Positions 53,499-61,814 of a stretch of 64,000 nucleotides of DNA are shown one piece after another. This DNA is from Paracoccus hibiscisoli. Its GTDB lineage: Bacteria > Pseudomonadota > Alphaproteobacteria > Rhodobacterales > Rhodobacteraceae. The notes under the pieces are model-generated. The model was given only the letters and a program-made list of their open reading frames with translations. It was not told where the DNA came from and did no database searches. A program made the translations under genes and the position numbers. Location: contig NZ_SUNH01000008.1 of NCBI RefSeq assembly GCF_005048265.1, forward strand, positions 124,001 through 188,000, written 5' to 3'. Each line of letters starts with the position of its first letter. Position 1 is the stretch's first letter.

Positions 53499-54410
53499 TC
53501 AGAACTTGTTGACGGGCATTTTCAGGTAGTGCGCACCGTTGCTTTCGGCTTCGGGCAATTGCCCCGCACGCAGGTTGACCTGAAGTGCTGCGAGCATCCG
53601 GTCCGGCAGGTCCAGTGTGGCATCCCGATCCTCGCGGGTCTGGATGTAGTCGGCCTTGTCGGTGCCGTCCTTGACATGGACATTCTTGGCTTTGTGGGTG
53701 GCAACTGAGGCTTCCCATTCCGGCCTGTCGCGATCCTCGGACCCATAGTCATGACCGACGAAAAGCCGCGTATCCTTGGGCAGAGACAGGATCACCTGGA
53801 TCGAGTTCCACAAATCCTCGGTGGTGCCACCGGGAAAATCGGCACGGGACGTGCCGCTGTCGGGCTGCATCAGCGTGTCGTGCACGAAGGCCGCATCGCC
53901 GCAGACATAGGTGATCGACCCAAGCGTATGCCCCGGGGACAGCATCACCCGAACGTCCAGATCGCCGATGCGGAAGGTATCCCCGTCCGCGAACAGGCGG
54001 TCGAAGTCGCGGTGGGGGTCGAAGGCGTCCGGCGTGTTGTAGTAGTCGCGCCAGAGTTCGGCGATGTCGCGGACCTTTTCACCGATGGCGTTTGCAGCAC
54101 CGGTCCGTTTCTTGAGGTGCGACGACGCCATCATATGATCGGCGTGGGGATGCGTATCGAGTACCCATTCCACCGTCAGGCCGTGCTTCTCCACAAGGCC
54201 CAGCACCTGCTCCATGCTGCGCGTATCGGTCGCGAAACGCGCCGGATCGAAGTTCAGCACCACGTCGATCAGTGCGGCCTTCTTCGTCGCGGGATCGGCG
54301 CAGATATATTGGATCGACCCGGTGTCGGGCTCGTAGATGCCCCAGACATCGGGGCTGTTCGGCCCAGTCGATGCGGATTGGCGGACGATGGGCTCGTTCA
54401 GTTCGGCCAC
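53499..54410 (-). CDS. Persulfide dioxygenase-like MBL-fold protein (Blh/ETHE1-type)
   Basis: This 303-residue metallo-beta-lactamase-fold protein has the metal motif THPHADH (His87, His89, Asp91, His92), GHTLGSITYV and FVGHDYG. IQYICADPATKKAALIDVVL and ALQVNLRAGQLP are characteristic of Blh/ETHE1 persulfide dioxygenases that oxidise sulfane sulfur to sulfite. The start is GTG at 54410 with AGGAG seven bases upstream. In related bacteria it is co-operonic with rhodanese, YeeE-type transporters and an ArsR-family repressor (BigR). All are present here though the transporter is broken. Confidence 0.9.
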   Translation of the reverse strand: MAELNEPIVRQSASTGPNSPDVWGIYEPDTGSIQYICADPATKKAALIDVVLNFDPARFATDTRSMEQVLGLVEKHGLTVEWVLDTHPHADHMMASSHLKKRTGAANAIGEKVRDIAELWRDYYNTPDAFDPHRDFDRLFADGDTFRIGDLDVRVMLSPGHTLGSITYVCGDAAFVHDTLMQPDSGTSRADFPGGTTEDLWNSIQVILSLPKDTRLFVGHDYGSEDRDRPEWEASVATHKAKNVHVKDGTDKADYIQTREDRDATLDLPDRMLAALQVNLRAGQLPEAESNGAHYLKMPVNKF

Positions 54411-54412
54411 AT

Positions 54413-54646
54413 TTACGCTCCTTTGCTTGCGAATGAGGAAGATGATTTGGCGAAACCGGCGAGGACGATCCCGACCAGCATGGCGGGCAGGAAAATGAGG
54501 ATGCCTGACGATCCAATCAACAGCGATGTCCAAGCGGGTCCCGGACAGAAGCCGCCTAGGCCCCAGCCCATGCCGAAGATGGCCGCGCCGGTCAGAAGCG
54601 GCGCGTCTATGGCGGTGCTGTCCGGCAGATCAAACTGCGACCTTTT
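54413..54646 (-). pseudogene. YeeE/YedE-type (DUF6691) sulfur transporter, C-terminal fragment
   Basis: About 78 residues remain: FDLPDSTAIDAPLLTGAAIFGMGWGLGGFCPGPA and a final helix. Intact proteins of this type have about 135-150 residues with four helices; the first half is missing. The fragment starts exactly at the 3' end of the arsR gene, so a deletion joined the two. Its stop overlaps the persulfide dioxygenase start region. It probably transported thiosulfate or sulfide-derived compounds before truncation. Confidence 0.8.
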
Positions 54647-54989
54647 ACGCCTCACGATAATTGTCACACGCCTCAACACCCACTGCGACCACGTCGAGAA
54701 GTGCGTCCACATCGTTCAGAAGGACCGTGATGCGCGGGTTGCTGATACGGTAGCGGATGAAGCGCCCTTCGCGGTCGCTGGCGACAAGCCCGCAGTCCAG
54801 CAGGCACCTCAGATGGTTGGAGACGTTGGGTTGCGATAGTTCGGTCCGCTCGACGATCTCGTGAACGGCCAATGGCTCGTTGCAAAGTGCACCGAGGATG
54901 GCCAGGCGGCTCGGGTCCGCGAAGCCGCGGAACAGCTTCGCCCGTCGCTCGATGGTCGCGCTCTTGCGGTCATCGACGATTTGGGCCAT
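54645..54989 (-). CDS. ArsR/SmtB-family repressor
   Basis: This 114-residue winged-helix repressor has ALCNEPLAVHEIVERTELSQPNVSNHLRCLLDCGLVASDREGRFIRY. The paired cysteines of the recognition helix (CLLDC) resemble the CmtR/CadC metal-sensing group, and further Cys appear in LCNE and at the C terminus (EACDNY). The ATG has AGGAG upstream. It is divergent from the CDF-lspA pair, which it probably controls, and also precedes the sulfur genes, so a BigR-like role remains possible. Confidence 0.85.
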   Translation of the reverse strand: MAQIVDDRKSATIERRAKLFRGFADPSRLAILGALCNEPLAVHEIVERTELSQPNVSNHLRCLLDCGLVASDREGRFIRYRISNPRITVLLNDVDALLDVVAVGVEACDNYREA

Positions 54990-55045
54990 ATCACTCCTCG
55001 CTGATACGTCGTTCTTCAATTCATTCTAGCAGGAATAGCGCGACC

Positions 55046-55900
55046 ATGGCCAACACCGAAAGTGCCGGATCGACGGCAGATGTTCCGCCCGTCCGTTACC
55101 GGGTTTCCGGTATGGACTGCGCGAAGGATGCCGCGCAGATCGAGCGGGCGGCGCAGTCGGCCGGAGTCGCGGCTGACGATGTGAAAGTGTCGGCGGCGAC
55201 GCACATCATGACACTGAGCGCCCCCGAAGCGCGCCTGCCGGACATCGAAAAGGCCGTTGCGGTGACCGGCTACGGCTTCGACCGGATCGAGGGCGATGGA
55301 GACATTCCGCCGAATCCCGCCCATCAGGACCCGGCCTACCGACGCGCGCTCTGGATCGTCGTGATCCTGAACGTGGGCTACGGTGTCGTTGAAATGATCG
55401 GCGGGTTCATCGCCGGGTCACAGGCCGTGAAGGCCGATGCGCTCGATTTCATCGGCGACGGCGCGATCACCTTCCTTGGCCTGCTGGCCATCGGCTGGAG
55501 CCTCGCCTGGCGGGCACGGTCGGCCTTGATCCAGGGCATCTTCCTCGGGCTCCTCGGTCTCGGCGTCCTCGGCACGACCATCGTCCGGGTCTTCGAACGG
55601 ACGACGCCGGATGCGGGTCTCATGGGCCTGCTTGGCATGATTGCCCTTGTCGTCAACGTCATCTCCGTTCTGCCGCTGCTGCCGTTCCGCAAGGGCGACG
55701 CGAACATGCGGGCCGTCTGGCTTTTCTCTCGCAACGACGCCATCGGCAATGCGGCGGTTGTCGTTGCCGCCGGTCTTGTGGCCTGGCTGGGCAGCGCGTG
55801 GCCCGACCTTATCGTTGCCTTCGGTATCGCCGGGCTATTCCTGCACTCGTCCTGGGCGATCATTCGCGATGCGCGGGCCGATCTGAAGACGACTGCATGA
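55046..55900 (+). CDS. Cation diffusion facilitator-like metal exporter with N-terminal HMA-like domain
   Basis: This 284-residue protein has an N-terminal ferredoxin-like region (VRYRVSGMDCAKDAAQIERA, one Cys instead of CxxC). Six hydrophobic helices follow, with CDF residues in VVEMIGGFIAGSQAVKADALDFIGDGA and FSRNDAIGNAAVV. It is short compared with CDFs bearing a C-terminal domain. It would export Zn, Cd or Co by proton antiport. Its stop overlaps the lspA start by four bases, a metal exporter/LspA pairing known from heavy-metal resistance loci. Confidence 0.85.
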   Translation: MANTESAGSTADVPPVRYRVSGMDCAKDAAQIERAAQSAGVAADDVKVSAATHIMTLSAPEARLPDIEKAVAVTGYGFDRIEGDGDIPPNPAHQDPAYRRALWIVVILNVGYGVVEMIGGFIAGSQAVKADALDFIGDGAITFLGLLAIGWSLAWRARSALIQGIFLGLLGLGVLGTTIVRVFERTTPDAGLMGLLGMIALVVNVISVLPLLPFRKGDANMRAVWLFSRNDAIGNAAVVVAAGLVAWLGSAWPDLIVAFGIAGLFLHSSWAIIRDARADLKTTA

Positions 55901-56397
55901 ACAGCCGCGTTCTAGGCGGAGTTTGCGCCATCTCGGCGTTCGCCCTCGATCAGGGCACCAAGGCGCTTGCCCTGAACACACCGGCGCTTGAGCGCGGCGT
56001 CGAGGTTCTACCCTTTCTCAATCTCGTGCGGGTTCTGAACGATGGAGTCAGCTTCGGTATGCTGGGCGGGATCGTGCCTTGGTGGGGTCTCATCGCGCTT
56101 GCTGGCGTGATCGTGGCATGGCTGCTGATCTGGTTGTGGCGCGCGCCGGACAGGCTGACGGCTGCCGCTCTCGGTCTGATCATCGGCGGCGCGCTCGGCA
56201 ATGTCCTCGACCGGCTGCGTTATCAGGCCGTCCCGGATTTTCTGGATTTCCATTACGGAACATACCACTGGCCGTCCTTCAATCTTGCGGATGTGGCGAT
56301 TTTCTGCGGTGCGGCCCTGCTGTTCTGGGACAGCTTCCGCTCTGCGACGGACAAGCCTGGTCAGGGTCAACGCAAGGAAAACACAACGGGGGTGTAA
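55897..56397 (+). CDS. lspA: Signal peptidase II (accessory copy 1)
   Basis: This 166-residue membrane aspartic protease has four helices and LspA motifs: [23 protein letters not shown] and [22 protein letters not shown]. The catalytic Asp pair lies in the last (VLDRL...) and in FNLADVAIF. It cleaves prolipoprotein signal peptides. Being coupled to a CDF exporter, it is an accessory copy linked to metal stress and not the housekeeping enzyme. The mntH fragment begins about 15 bases after its stop on the opposite strand. Confidence 0.92.
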   Translation: MNSRVLGGVCAISAFALDQGTKALALNTPALERGVEVLPFLNLVRVLNDGVSFGMLGGIVPWWGLIALAGVIVAWLLIWLWRAPDRLTAAALGLIIGGALGNVLDRLRYQAVPDFLDFHYGTYHWPSFNLADVAIFCGAALLFWDSFRSATDKPGQGQRKENTTGV

Positions 56398-56409
56398 CCC
56401 ATGTTCTCA

Positions 56410-56714
56410 TGGCATGCCTGGGCCAGGTCGCGCCCCGACGCGACGGCAAGGCGCGCACACAGCGATTGCAGGAGGATCGCCATGACATTGGACAACAGCG
56501 CCACGAACAACAGCGTATATCCGAAGGCCGCGCCACCCGCCAATGAGGTCGCCCAGTTGCCGGGGTCCATATAGCCGACAGCGACCAGATAACCGGGGCC
56601 GACGAAGGATAGAAAGCGCCGGAAACGCGTCGTGCCGCCGCCCACGGCGATCGTGCGGAACACTTCCGACAGGGACGGGGTGTCGCGCTCTTGGCGCCAG
56701 GCGGAACGGGACAT
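56410..56714 (-). pseudogene. mntH: Nramp-family Mn2+ transporter MntH, N-terminal fragment
   Basis: About the first 101 codons encode the Nramp start: [28 protein letters not shown] and [23 protein letters not shown]. The DPGN metal-binding motif of helix 1 is present. The remaining about 330 residues and ten helices are absent because lspA sequence begins on the other strand. An AAGG site and an MntR-type operator precede it. The fragment cannot transport. Confidence 0.85.
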
Positions 56715-56741
56715 TCGGCGCAACCTTCTTTGAAAGGAAAA

Positions 56742-56757
56742 GTTAGCTGCGGCTAAC
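56742..56757. promoter_or_regulatory. MntR operator between mntH and mntR
   Basis: GTTAGC-TGCG-GCTAAC is a perfect palindrome with a 4-base centre, the same layout as E. coli MntR boxes (ATAGC-4-GCTAT). It lies between the divergent mntH fragment and mntR. Confidence 0.65.
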
Positions 56758-56807
56758 AATCTACCCGTTGGCTTTACCCGTCAATCGATAAGTGCGACAC
56801 TTGCGAG

Positions 56808-57260
56808 ATGACCGCAGACAATCATGCCACCGCAACCGCCAGCGATACTGTGCACCCGGACAATCGGGCAGAGGCCTTTCATGGCGTCCGTGCTGCCCGG
56901 CGCAACGAGTTGGCCGAAGACTACGTCGAACTGATCGCAGAGCTGATCCATGAACAGGGTGAAGCCCGGCCGGTGGATATCGCGGCACGATTGGGGGTGC
57001 GCGCGCCGACGGTCACCAAGGCCCTGGATCGCTTGGCCCGTGAGGGGCTGATCACCCGCGAGCGATACAGGTCCGTCTTTCTGACAGAAGAGGGACGACG
57101 ACTGGCACTGGAATGCCGCCGCCGCCATGCCATTGTGCTGCGGTTCCTGATCCGCCTCGGCCTGGATGCCGAAACGGCGGAACGAGATGCCGAAGGGATC
57201 GAGCATCACGTCAGTGAGCGCACACTGGCCTTGTTCGCGGCCTACGCCGATCGGGCCTAG
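56808..57260 (+). CDS. mntR: Manganese-responsive repressor MntR
   Basis: This 150-residue DtxR-family regulator has a winged helix (EDYVELIAELIHEQGEARPVDIAARLGVRAPTVTKALDRLAREGLITRERY) and a dimerisation/metal domain (ECRRRHAIVLRFLIRLG, then DAEGIEHHVSE with the metal-ligating Glu/His). It represses Mn uptake genes when Mn2+ is high. Its target mntH is truncated here, so it may regulate only itself or targets elsewhere. It ends ten bases from the convergent dsbA copy 2. Confidence 0.9.
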   Translation: MTADNHATATASDTVHPDNRAEAFHGVRAARRNELAEDYVELIAELIHEQGEARPVDIAARLGVRAPTVTKALDRLAREGLITRERYRSVFLTEEGRRLALECRRRHAIVLRFLIRLGLDAETAERDAEGIEHHVSERTLALFAAYADRA

Positions 57261-57269
57261 GCCGCCCGG

Positions 57270-57929
57270 TCAGGATGCCTCCACGGCACTGCGCACATCC
57301 GCAAGCAGGCTGTCCATGCTGATATCCGTCATCTGGCGACCATTGAGAAAGAAGGTCGGTGTCTGGCGTATGCCGATCGCCGCGATATCGGCCGCATCCT
57401 GATTGAGGATGCCGACGATATCGGGGGACAGACGGGCTGTCTGCGCCTTTTCCATATCCAGACCGGCCGCAGCCGCAATTTGCCATGCAAGGTCCATTCG
57501 CGGTGCGCCATGGACAGCCCATTCCGGCTGCCGTTCCAACAGCGCATCGAGGACAGGCTCGAACTTGTCCTGCATGCGCGCAGTCTCCAGGATGCGGACC
57601 GCCTCGTCGGACCCCTCGTGAAACACCGCATAGCGCATCACGACGCGGACCTGATCGGGAAACTGCTCGCGGATGTCCTGAACGACCGGATGAAAGGCGC
57701 GGCAAGCCTCACAAGATGGATCGAAGAACTCGACCAGCGTGACCGGGGCGTCTTCTGGTCCAAAGCTGGGCGCGTGACCGCGGACCAGCATGTCTGTTTC
57801 CACAGCCGGGGCAGCAGCGGCCAGAGTGTCCGCTTCGGCCTGACGATTGCGCGTCAGCACGAGCGCGCCGCCGGCAAAGGCGGCAATCCCGATGGCAGAT
57901 GTTCCGATGAGCACGGTGCGTCGGTTCAT
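57270..57929 (-). CDS. DsbA-family thiol:disulfide oxidoreductase (copy 2)
   Basis: This 219-residue paralogue of the 48095-48757 protein keeps identical positions for Cys73 and Cys76 (FFDPSCEACRAFHP). It shares the leader pattern MNRRTVLIGTSA and the cis-Pro loop RQTPTFFLNGR. It ends the second, complete module (ATPase > ICMT-like > lspA > dsbB > dsbA). Co-regulation with the metal ATPase suggests it protects or repairs periplasmic thiols attacked by soft metals. Confidence 0.9.
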   Translation of the reverse strand: MNRRTVLIGTSAIGIAAFAGGALVLTRNRQAEADTLAAAAPAVETDMLVRGHAPSFGPEDAPVTLVEFFDPSCEACRAFHPVVQDIREQFPDQVRVVMRYAVFHEGSDEAVRILETARMQDKFEPVLDALLERQPEWAVHGAPRMDLAWQIAAAAGLDMEKAQTARLSPDIVGILNQDAADIAAIGIRQTPTFFLNGRQMTDISMDSLLADVRSAVEAS

Positions 57930-58363
57930 GGGCGTTTTCCTTTCGACAAGATGAGGCAGGCCAGAACGGCTGCAAAGGCGGCGAATGCAAGATAGGGGAT
58001 GGGCAGGCTCAGGATCGTCTGTGCCTGGTCGGTGCAGGACGGGCCGTCCTTGGTGCAAGGCGCGATGCTCTGCGGGATCAGGCCGGCATAGAGGCCGGAA
58101 TGCCAGCCAGAAAGGACCAGCCCGGCCAGCGCCAGCGGCAATCCGTAGAGACGTGCCAGACCGTCACCGCGCCACAGTGAGATGGCCAGGACAGGAACCA
58201 GCGGAAACATGGCAATGCGCTGGTACCAGCACAGGGTGCAGGGCATCTGCCCCAATACCTCGCCGATGAACAGCGCGCTGAGCGTAGCCGCGAGTGCGAC
58301 CAGAAAGGCGGACGATATTGCGAGATCATTCCGGGACAGGCCCCGGGGGTCAGGTGCGGTCAA
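57926..58363 (-). CDS. dsbB: Disulfide bond formation protein B (copy 2)
   Basis: This four-helix protein of about 145 residues has the cysteine pairs GQMPCTLCWYQ and SIAPCTKDGPSCTDQAQ and is similar to copy 1 throughout. The start is uncertain. TTG at 58363 lies inside lspA (14-base overlap) without a clear Shine-Dalgarno, and there is no ATG near the expected place. Its stop overlaps the dsbA start by four bases. Function as in copy 1, re-oxidation of the paired DsbA. Confidence 0.88.
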   Translation of the reverse strand: MTAPDPRGLSRNDLAISSAFLVALAATLSALFIGEVLGQMPCTLCWYQRIAMFPLVPVLAISLWRGDGLARLYGLPLALAGLVLSGWHSGLYAGLIPQSIAPCTKDGPSCTDQAQTILSLPIPYLAFAAFAAVLACLILSKGKRP

Positions 58364-58835
58364 AAGAGGGTTCCTTCGAACGGGAGGGACGGAGCATGGC
58401 TGTCAGCACAAGCAAGGCGCCGAGGCTGATCGCGATGTCGGCCCCATTAAAGGTCGGCCAGTGCCAATCACGCCAGTAGACATCCAGAAAATCGGTCACG
58501 GCACCTTGCCGCAAGCGGTCGATGATATTGCCCACAGCGCCACCCACGATCAGCGCGAGGCCTATGCGTTCGCGCTTCGCGTCTGCCCGGAAGGCCATTC
58601 CCGCAAAGATGATCGCCAGTGCACCTGTCAGGGCAACCATCAGCAAGGGACGACCTGCCATAAGGTCCGACATCATGCCGAAACTCGCCCCTTCGTTGAA
58701 ACCAAGCGTCAGATTGAAGCCGGGAGAGACGGCATAAATTTCCCCGGGAGACAAGCTGCGCAGGACTGCGAGCTTGGTGATCTGATCAGCAACCGCAGTC
58801 GCGGCGATAATCGCCAGGATCAGGGGTGTCTTCAT
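58350..58835 (-). CDS. lspA: Signal peptidase II (accessory copy 2)
   Basis: This 161-residue protein has motifs VADQITKLAVLRSL, LGFNEGASFGMM and GGAVGNIIDRLRQGAVTDFLDV with the catalytic Asp, and FNGADIAISLG with the second. The ATG at 58835 overlaps the ICMT-like stop (ATGA) and an AAAGG lies upstream. It is a second accessory LspA, placed in the ATPase operon, and differs considerably from the copy at 55897-56397. Accessory LspA in metal operons may support lipoprotein renewal during metal damage (inference). Confidence 0.92.
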   Translation of the reverse strand: MKTPLILAIIAATAVADQITKLAVLRSLSPGEIYAVSPGFNLTLGFNEGASFGMMSDLMAGRPLLMVALTGALAIIFAGMAFRADAKRERIGLALIVGGAVGNIIDRLRQGAVTDFLDVYWRDWHWPTFNGADIAISLGALLVLTAMLRPSRSKEPSFDRT

Positions 58836-59455
58836 TGCAGCGACCTTTCTCGGATGCCGATCCAGCGCGGAACGGACTGGCAATAGGTGTCGTATGCAGG
58901 GCCAAGCGTCCGCCGCAATTCACGTTCTTCTGAGCGGACCTGAACAAGCGCCGAACCTGCGAATAGCAGGACTCCCAAACTTGTCGGGATGGAGGGCACG
59001 ACCAGAGCGGTTCCGAGCAGCAACATGAGCTGACCGACAAAAACCGGGTTGCGGCTAAAACCGAACAATCCACCCGTGACAAGTGCGCCGGTCGCGCCCT
59101 CGGCCACACCGATCCGCCATGACGCAGCCATCGACATCTGGGCGGCAAATGCCAGCATCGCGCCCAGGCTGGCCATGAACAGTCCCGCCAGACCGATCCA
59201 CACAGGATTTTGGAAACCCCGCAGGGGATCAAGATCGCCCATGCTCGGCATGAGACGCCATGCCAACGACCCAAGGAGGGCCAGAGCGAACGCAGCTCGG
59301 AAGCCTAGCGCTACAAGACGGTCGCCGCCCGTGGCGTGATGGAACAACCAGACCGGACGATGCGCCTCCCGGGCATTGATCGCAGAGCCCCAGAAGAACA
59401 GGGCCAGATAGGCGCCAAGAAGAACCAGCGCTGCACTGCCCATTCCAGTCATCAT
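58832..59455 (-). CDS. Isoprenylcysteine carboxyl methyltransferase-like membrane protein (copy 2)
   Basis: This 207-residue paralogue of the 49258-49872 protein has membrane helices (LVLLGAYLALFFWGSAI) and a shared core GAMLAFAAQMSMAASWRIGV. The SAM-binding tail is GFSRNPVFVGQLMLLLG with VRSEERELRRTLGPAYDTY. The Arg-Asn-Pro and Glu-Glu residues match ICMT/PEMT-type active sites. It starts four bases after the ATPase stop and overlaps lspA. The true substrate, perhaps a lipoprotein Cys, lipid or thiol, is unknown. Confidence 0.86.
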   Translation of the reverse strand: MMTGMGSAALVLLGAYLALFFWGSAINAREAHRPVWLFHHATGGDRLVALGFRAAFALALLGSLAWRLMPSMGDLDPLRGFQNPVWIGLAGLFMASLGAMLAFAAQMSMAASWRIGVAEGATGALVTGGLFGFSRNPVFVGQLMLLLGTALVVPSIPTSLGVLLFAGSALVQVRSEERELRRTLGPAYDTYCQSVPRWIGIRERSLQ

Positions 59456-59459
59456 CGCC

Positions 59460-61724
59460 TCAGCGCTTCTGTTCGGGATTGTAGCGCAAGAGGCGCAGGG
59501 CGTTCAGGGTCACAAGAACCGTCGCGCCCGTATCAGCCAGGATCGCGATCCATAGACCGGTCATGCCAAGGACGGTGGTGACCAAGAAAATAGCCTTTAA
59601 TCCTAGCGCGATACTGACGTTCTGCCGGATATTGGCCATTGTGGCCTGCGCCAGCCGGATCTGGGCCGGAATGTCGGTCACCCTGTCGCGCAGGATGGCC
59701 GCATCGGCCGTCTCCAGCGCGACGTCCGTGCCGGAGCCCATCGCGACACCGATGCTGGCCTGTTTCAGGGCCGGAGCGTCATTGATGCCATCCCCGATCA
59801 TCATGACGCCACCTTGAGCGTTCATGTCGCGAATGGCGGCCAGCTTGTCTTCAGGCATCATCTCGGCCTCGAAGCGGATGTTTAGCCCTTCGGCGATGGC
59901 GGCAGCAGTGCGTGGGTTGTCGCCGGTCAGCATGATCGAGGAGATGCCCATTTCGGCCAGCTGGCGCACAGCCTCCGCCGCATCGGGCCGCAGCTCGTCA
60001 CGCATGGCGATGAGACCGAGCGGGACGCCTTTGCGATAGACGGCGACGGCGGTCTTGCCCTCATCCTCGAAGATGGTCGCCTGACGCAGGCCACGACCGT
60101 CCAGGCCATCGTTCTCCGACGCATGCCGGGGTGAACTCACCCATGCCAAGGCATCTCCCACGGTCGCTTCGACCCCTCGTCCGGTCAAGGCGCGTGCATC
60201 GCGGGCGGGCAGGGGTGTGACGCCCGCCGTTTTGGCCCTGTCCAGGATCGCCACGGCGAGGGGATGGCTCGATCCGCTCTCGACACCAGCGGCGACCTCC
60301 AGCAGCTGCGCCTCAGTCGTGGTTCCGAACGTCACCAGGTCAGTGACCTGCGGGCGTCCGTGGGTCAGGGTCCCGGTCTTGTCGAAGGCGACATGGGAAA
60401 CCTTGGCCGCGGCCTCGATCACTGCGCCGCCCTTCATCAGCATTCCCCGGCGCGCGCCGGTGGACAGGCTCGATGCGATCGAGGCCGGAACCGAAATCAC
60501 CAGCGCACAAGGGCAGCCGATCAGCAGGAGCGCCAGTCCACGATAGATCCAGGTATCCCATGACTGACCGAACATCAGCGGCGGGAGCACGATGACAAGG
60601 GCCGAAACCGCAACGATGGCAGGCATGTACCACCGGCTGAACCGGTCGATGAAGCGTTCCGTGGGGGCGCGGGCTTCTTCCGCTTCCTCGACTAGCCGGA
60701 TGATCCGGGAAATGGTGTTGTCCTCGGCCGCTTTCGTCACGGTGACCCGCAAGACCGCTTCCGTGTTGATCGAACCGGCAAAAACATTTTCGCCCGGGCC
60801 GCGGGTCCGGGGAATGCTCTCTCCGGTCACCGGGCTTTCATCGATCCCGGACGTGCCGTCTGAAATCTCTCCGTCTGCGGGGATCCGGTCGCCGGGACGG
60901 ACCAGCACCGTCTGACCGATCGTCAGGCTGGACGCGGCAACTTCCCGGGTCACGCCGTCCACCTCCAAGAGCGCCGTTTTCGGAACCAGGTTTGCCAAGG
61001 CGCGGATGCCGTCTCTTGCCTTTCCGGCCGCGACACCCTCCAGGACCTCGCCCACGGCAAAGAGAAAGACCACCAAGGCAGCCTCTTCGGCGGCATTGAT
61101 GAACAACGCGCCGAGGGCTGCGATGGTCATCAATCCCTCGATCGTGAAGATCTGACCCAACCGCGCAGCGGCGAAAGCGCGACGCGCGACGGGGGCGACA
61201 CCGATAAGGCAGGCCGCGACGAAGGCCCAGCTCCCGATCTGCGGGGCGATCAGCTCCATTGCCCAGGCTGCCGCCAACAAGAGCCCGGTCAGGATGACCA
61301 GCCTGCCCTTGCCAGTCTGGTACCATGCCTTGCCGCGGTCGGCAGGGTCGGCAGGGTCGTCATGGACGTGACCGGGGCTGCCATGGCCGGAGTGGTCGGC
61401 CTTGGCCACAGCGGGATGAGCGTCGTGGCTGTGGCCTTGATGACTCTCCGGCGCACTCCCCGGGATCACGAAATCCTTCTTTCCTGGCGCACGGGTCTGA
61501 ATGCCGTATCCAAGCGCACGCACGGTTTTCTCGATCTTGTCCGTGTCGGTCAGGCGTTCATCAACGGTCAGGCGCAGGCGTTCGGACATGATGCCGATCT
61601 CCACATCCCTGACGCCAGGCAAGCGGGACACCGCGCCGCGCACCTTGGTCGCGCAGGAGGCGCAATCCATTCCGGACACCGTCCAGTCGCACAGGGTCAT
61701 GCCGGGTTCATTCGTGATCGTCAT
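59460..61724 (-). CDS. cadA: P1B-2-type Zn2+/Cd2+/Pb2+-exporting ATPase
   Basis: This 754-residue ATPase has an HMA domain with Cys21/Cys24 (GMDCASCATKV), a His-rich linker (about 95-121, many His between Ser, Gly and Asp), eight membrane helices and the TGES actuator. The channel motif is CPC (404-406), the phosphorylated residue Asp448 (DKTGTLTHG), with GDGINDAP and the helix-8 Asp in ILADTGATVLVTLNALRLL. These are typical of Zn/Cd/Pb exporters (ZntA/CadA). The second of two ATGs (61724) is six bases after AGGAG. A MerR-type promoter lies upstream, with merR divergent. It heads the operon with ICMT, lspA, dsbB and dsbA. Confidence 0.94.
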   Translation of the reverse strand: MTITNEPGMTLCDWTVSGMDCASCATKVRGAVSRLPGVRDVEIGIMSERLRLTVDERLTDTDKIEKTVRALGYGIQTRAPGKKDFVIPGSAPESHQGHSHDAHPAVAKADHSGHGSPGHVHDDPADPADRGKAWYQTGKGRLVILTGLLLAAAWAMELIAPQIGSWAFVAACLIGVAPVARRAFAAARLGQIFTIEGLMTIAALGALFINAAEEAALVVFLFAVGEVLEGVAAGKARDGIRALANLVPKTALLEVDGVTREVAASSLTIGQTVLVRPGDRIPADGEISDGTSGIDESPVTGESIPRTRGPGENVFAGSINTEAVLRVTVTKAAEDNTISRIIRLVEEAEEARAPTERFIDRFSRWYMPAIVAVSALVIVLPPLMFGQSWDTWIYRGLALLLIGCPCALVISVPASIASSLSTGARRGMLMKGGAVIEAAAKVSHVAFDKTGTLTHGRPQVTDLVTFGTTTEAQLLEVAAGVESGSSHPLAVAILDRAKTAGVTPLPARDARALTGRGVEATVGDALAWVSSPRHASENDGLDGRGLRQATIFEDEGKTAVAVYRKGVPLGLIAMRDELRPDAAEAVRQLAEMGISSIMLTGDNPRTAAAIAEGLNIRFEAEMMPEDKLAAIRDMNAQGGVMMIGDGINDAPALKQASIGVAMGSGTDVALETADAAILRDRVTDIPAQIRLAQATMANIRQNVSIALGLKAIFLVTTVLGMTGLWIAILADTGATVLVTLNALRLLRYNPEQKR

Positions 61725-61772
61725 CATTCTCTCCTCTGCAGAAAGCAGGGCCGTTGCCATCATCGATTCGGA

Positions 61773-61803
61773 GGTTTACTCCCTCTAGCAGCTATAGGTT
61801 CAA
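61773..61803 (-). promoter_or_regulatory. MerR-type promoter/operator of the cadA operon
   Basis: On the minus strand TTGAAC (61803-61798) and TAAACC (61778-61773) are 19 bases apart, with the dyad CTATAGCTGCTAGAGG in the spacer. This resembles CadR/PbrR operators. The -35 element overlaps the merR Shine-Dalgarno, so bound regulator should also limit merR expression. Confidence 0.75.
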
Positions 61804-61814
61804 GGAGAATATTC

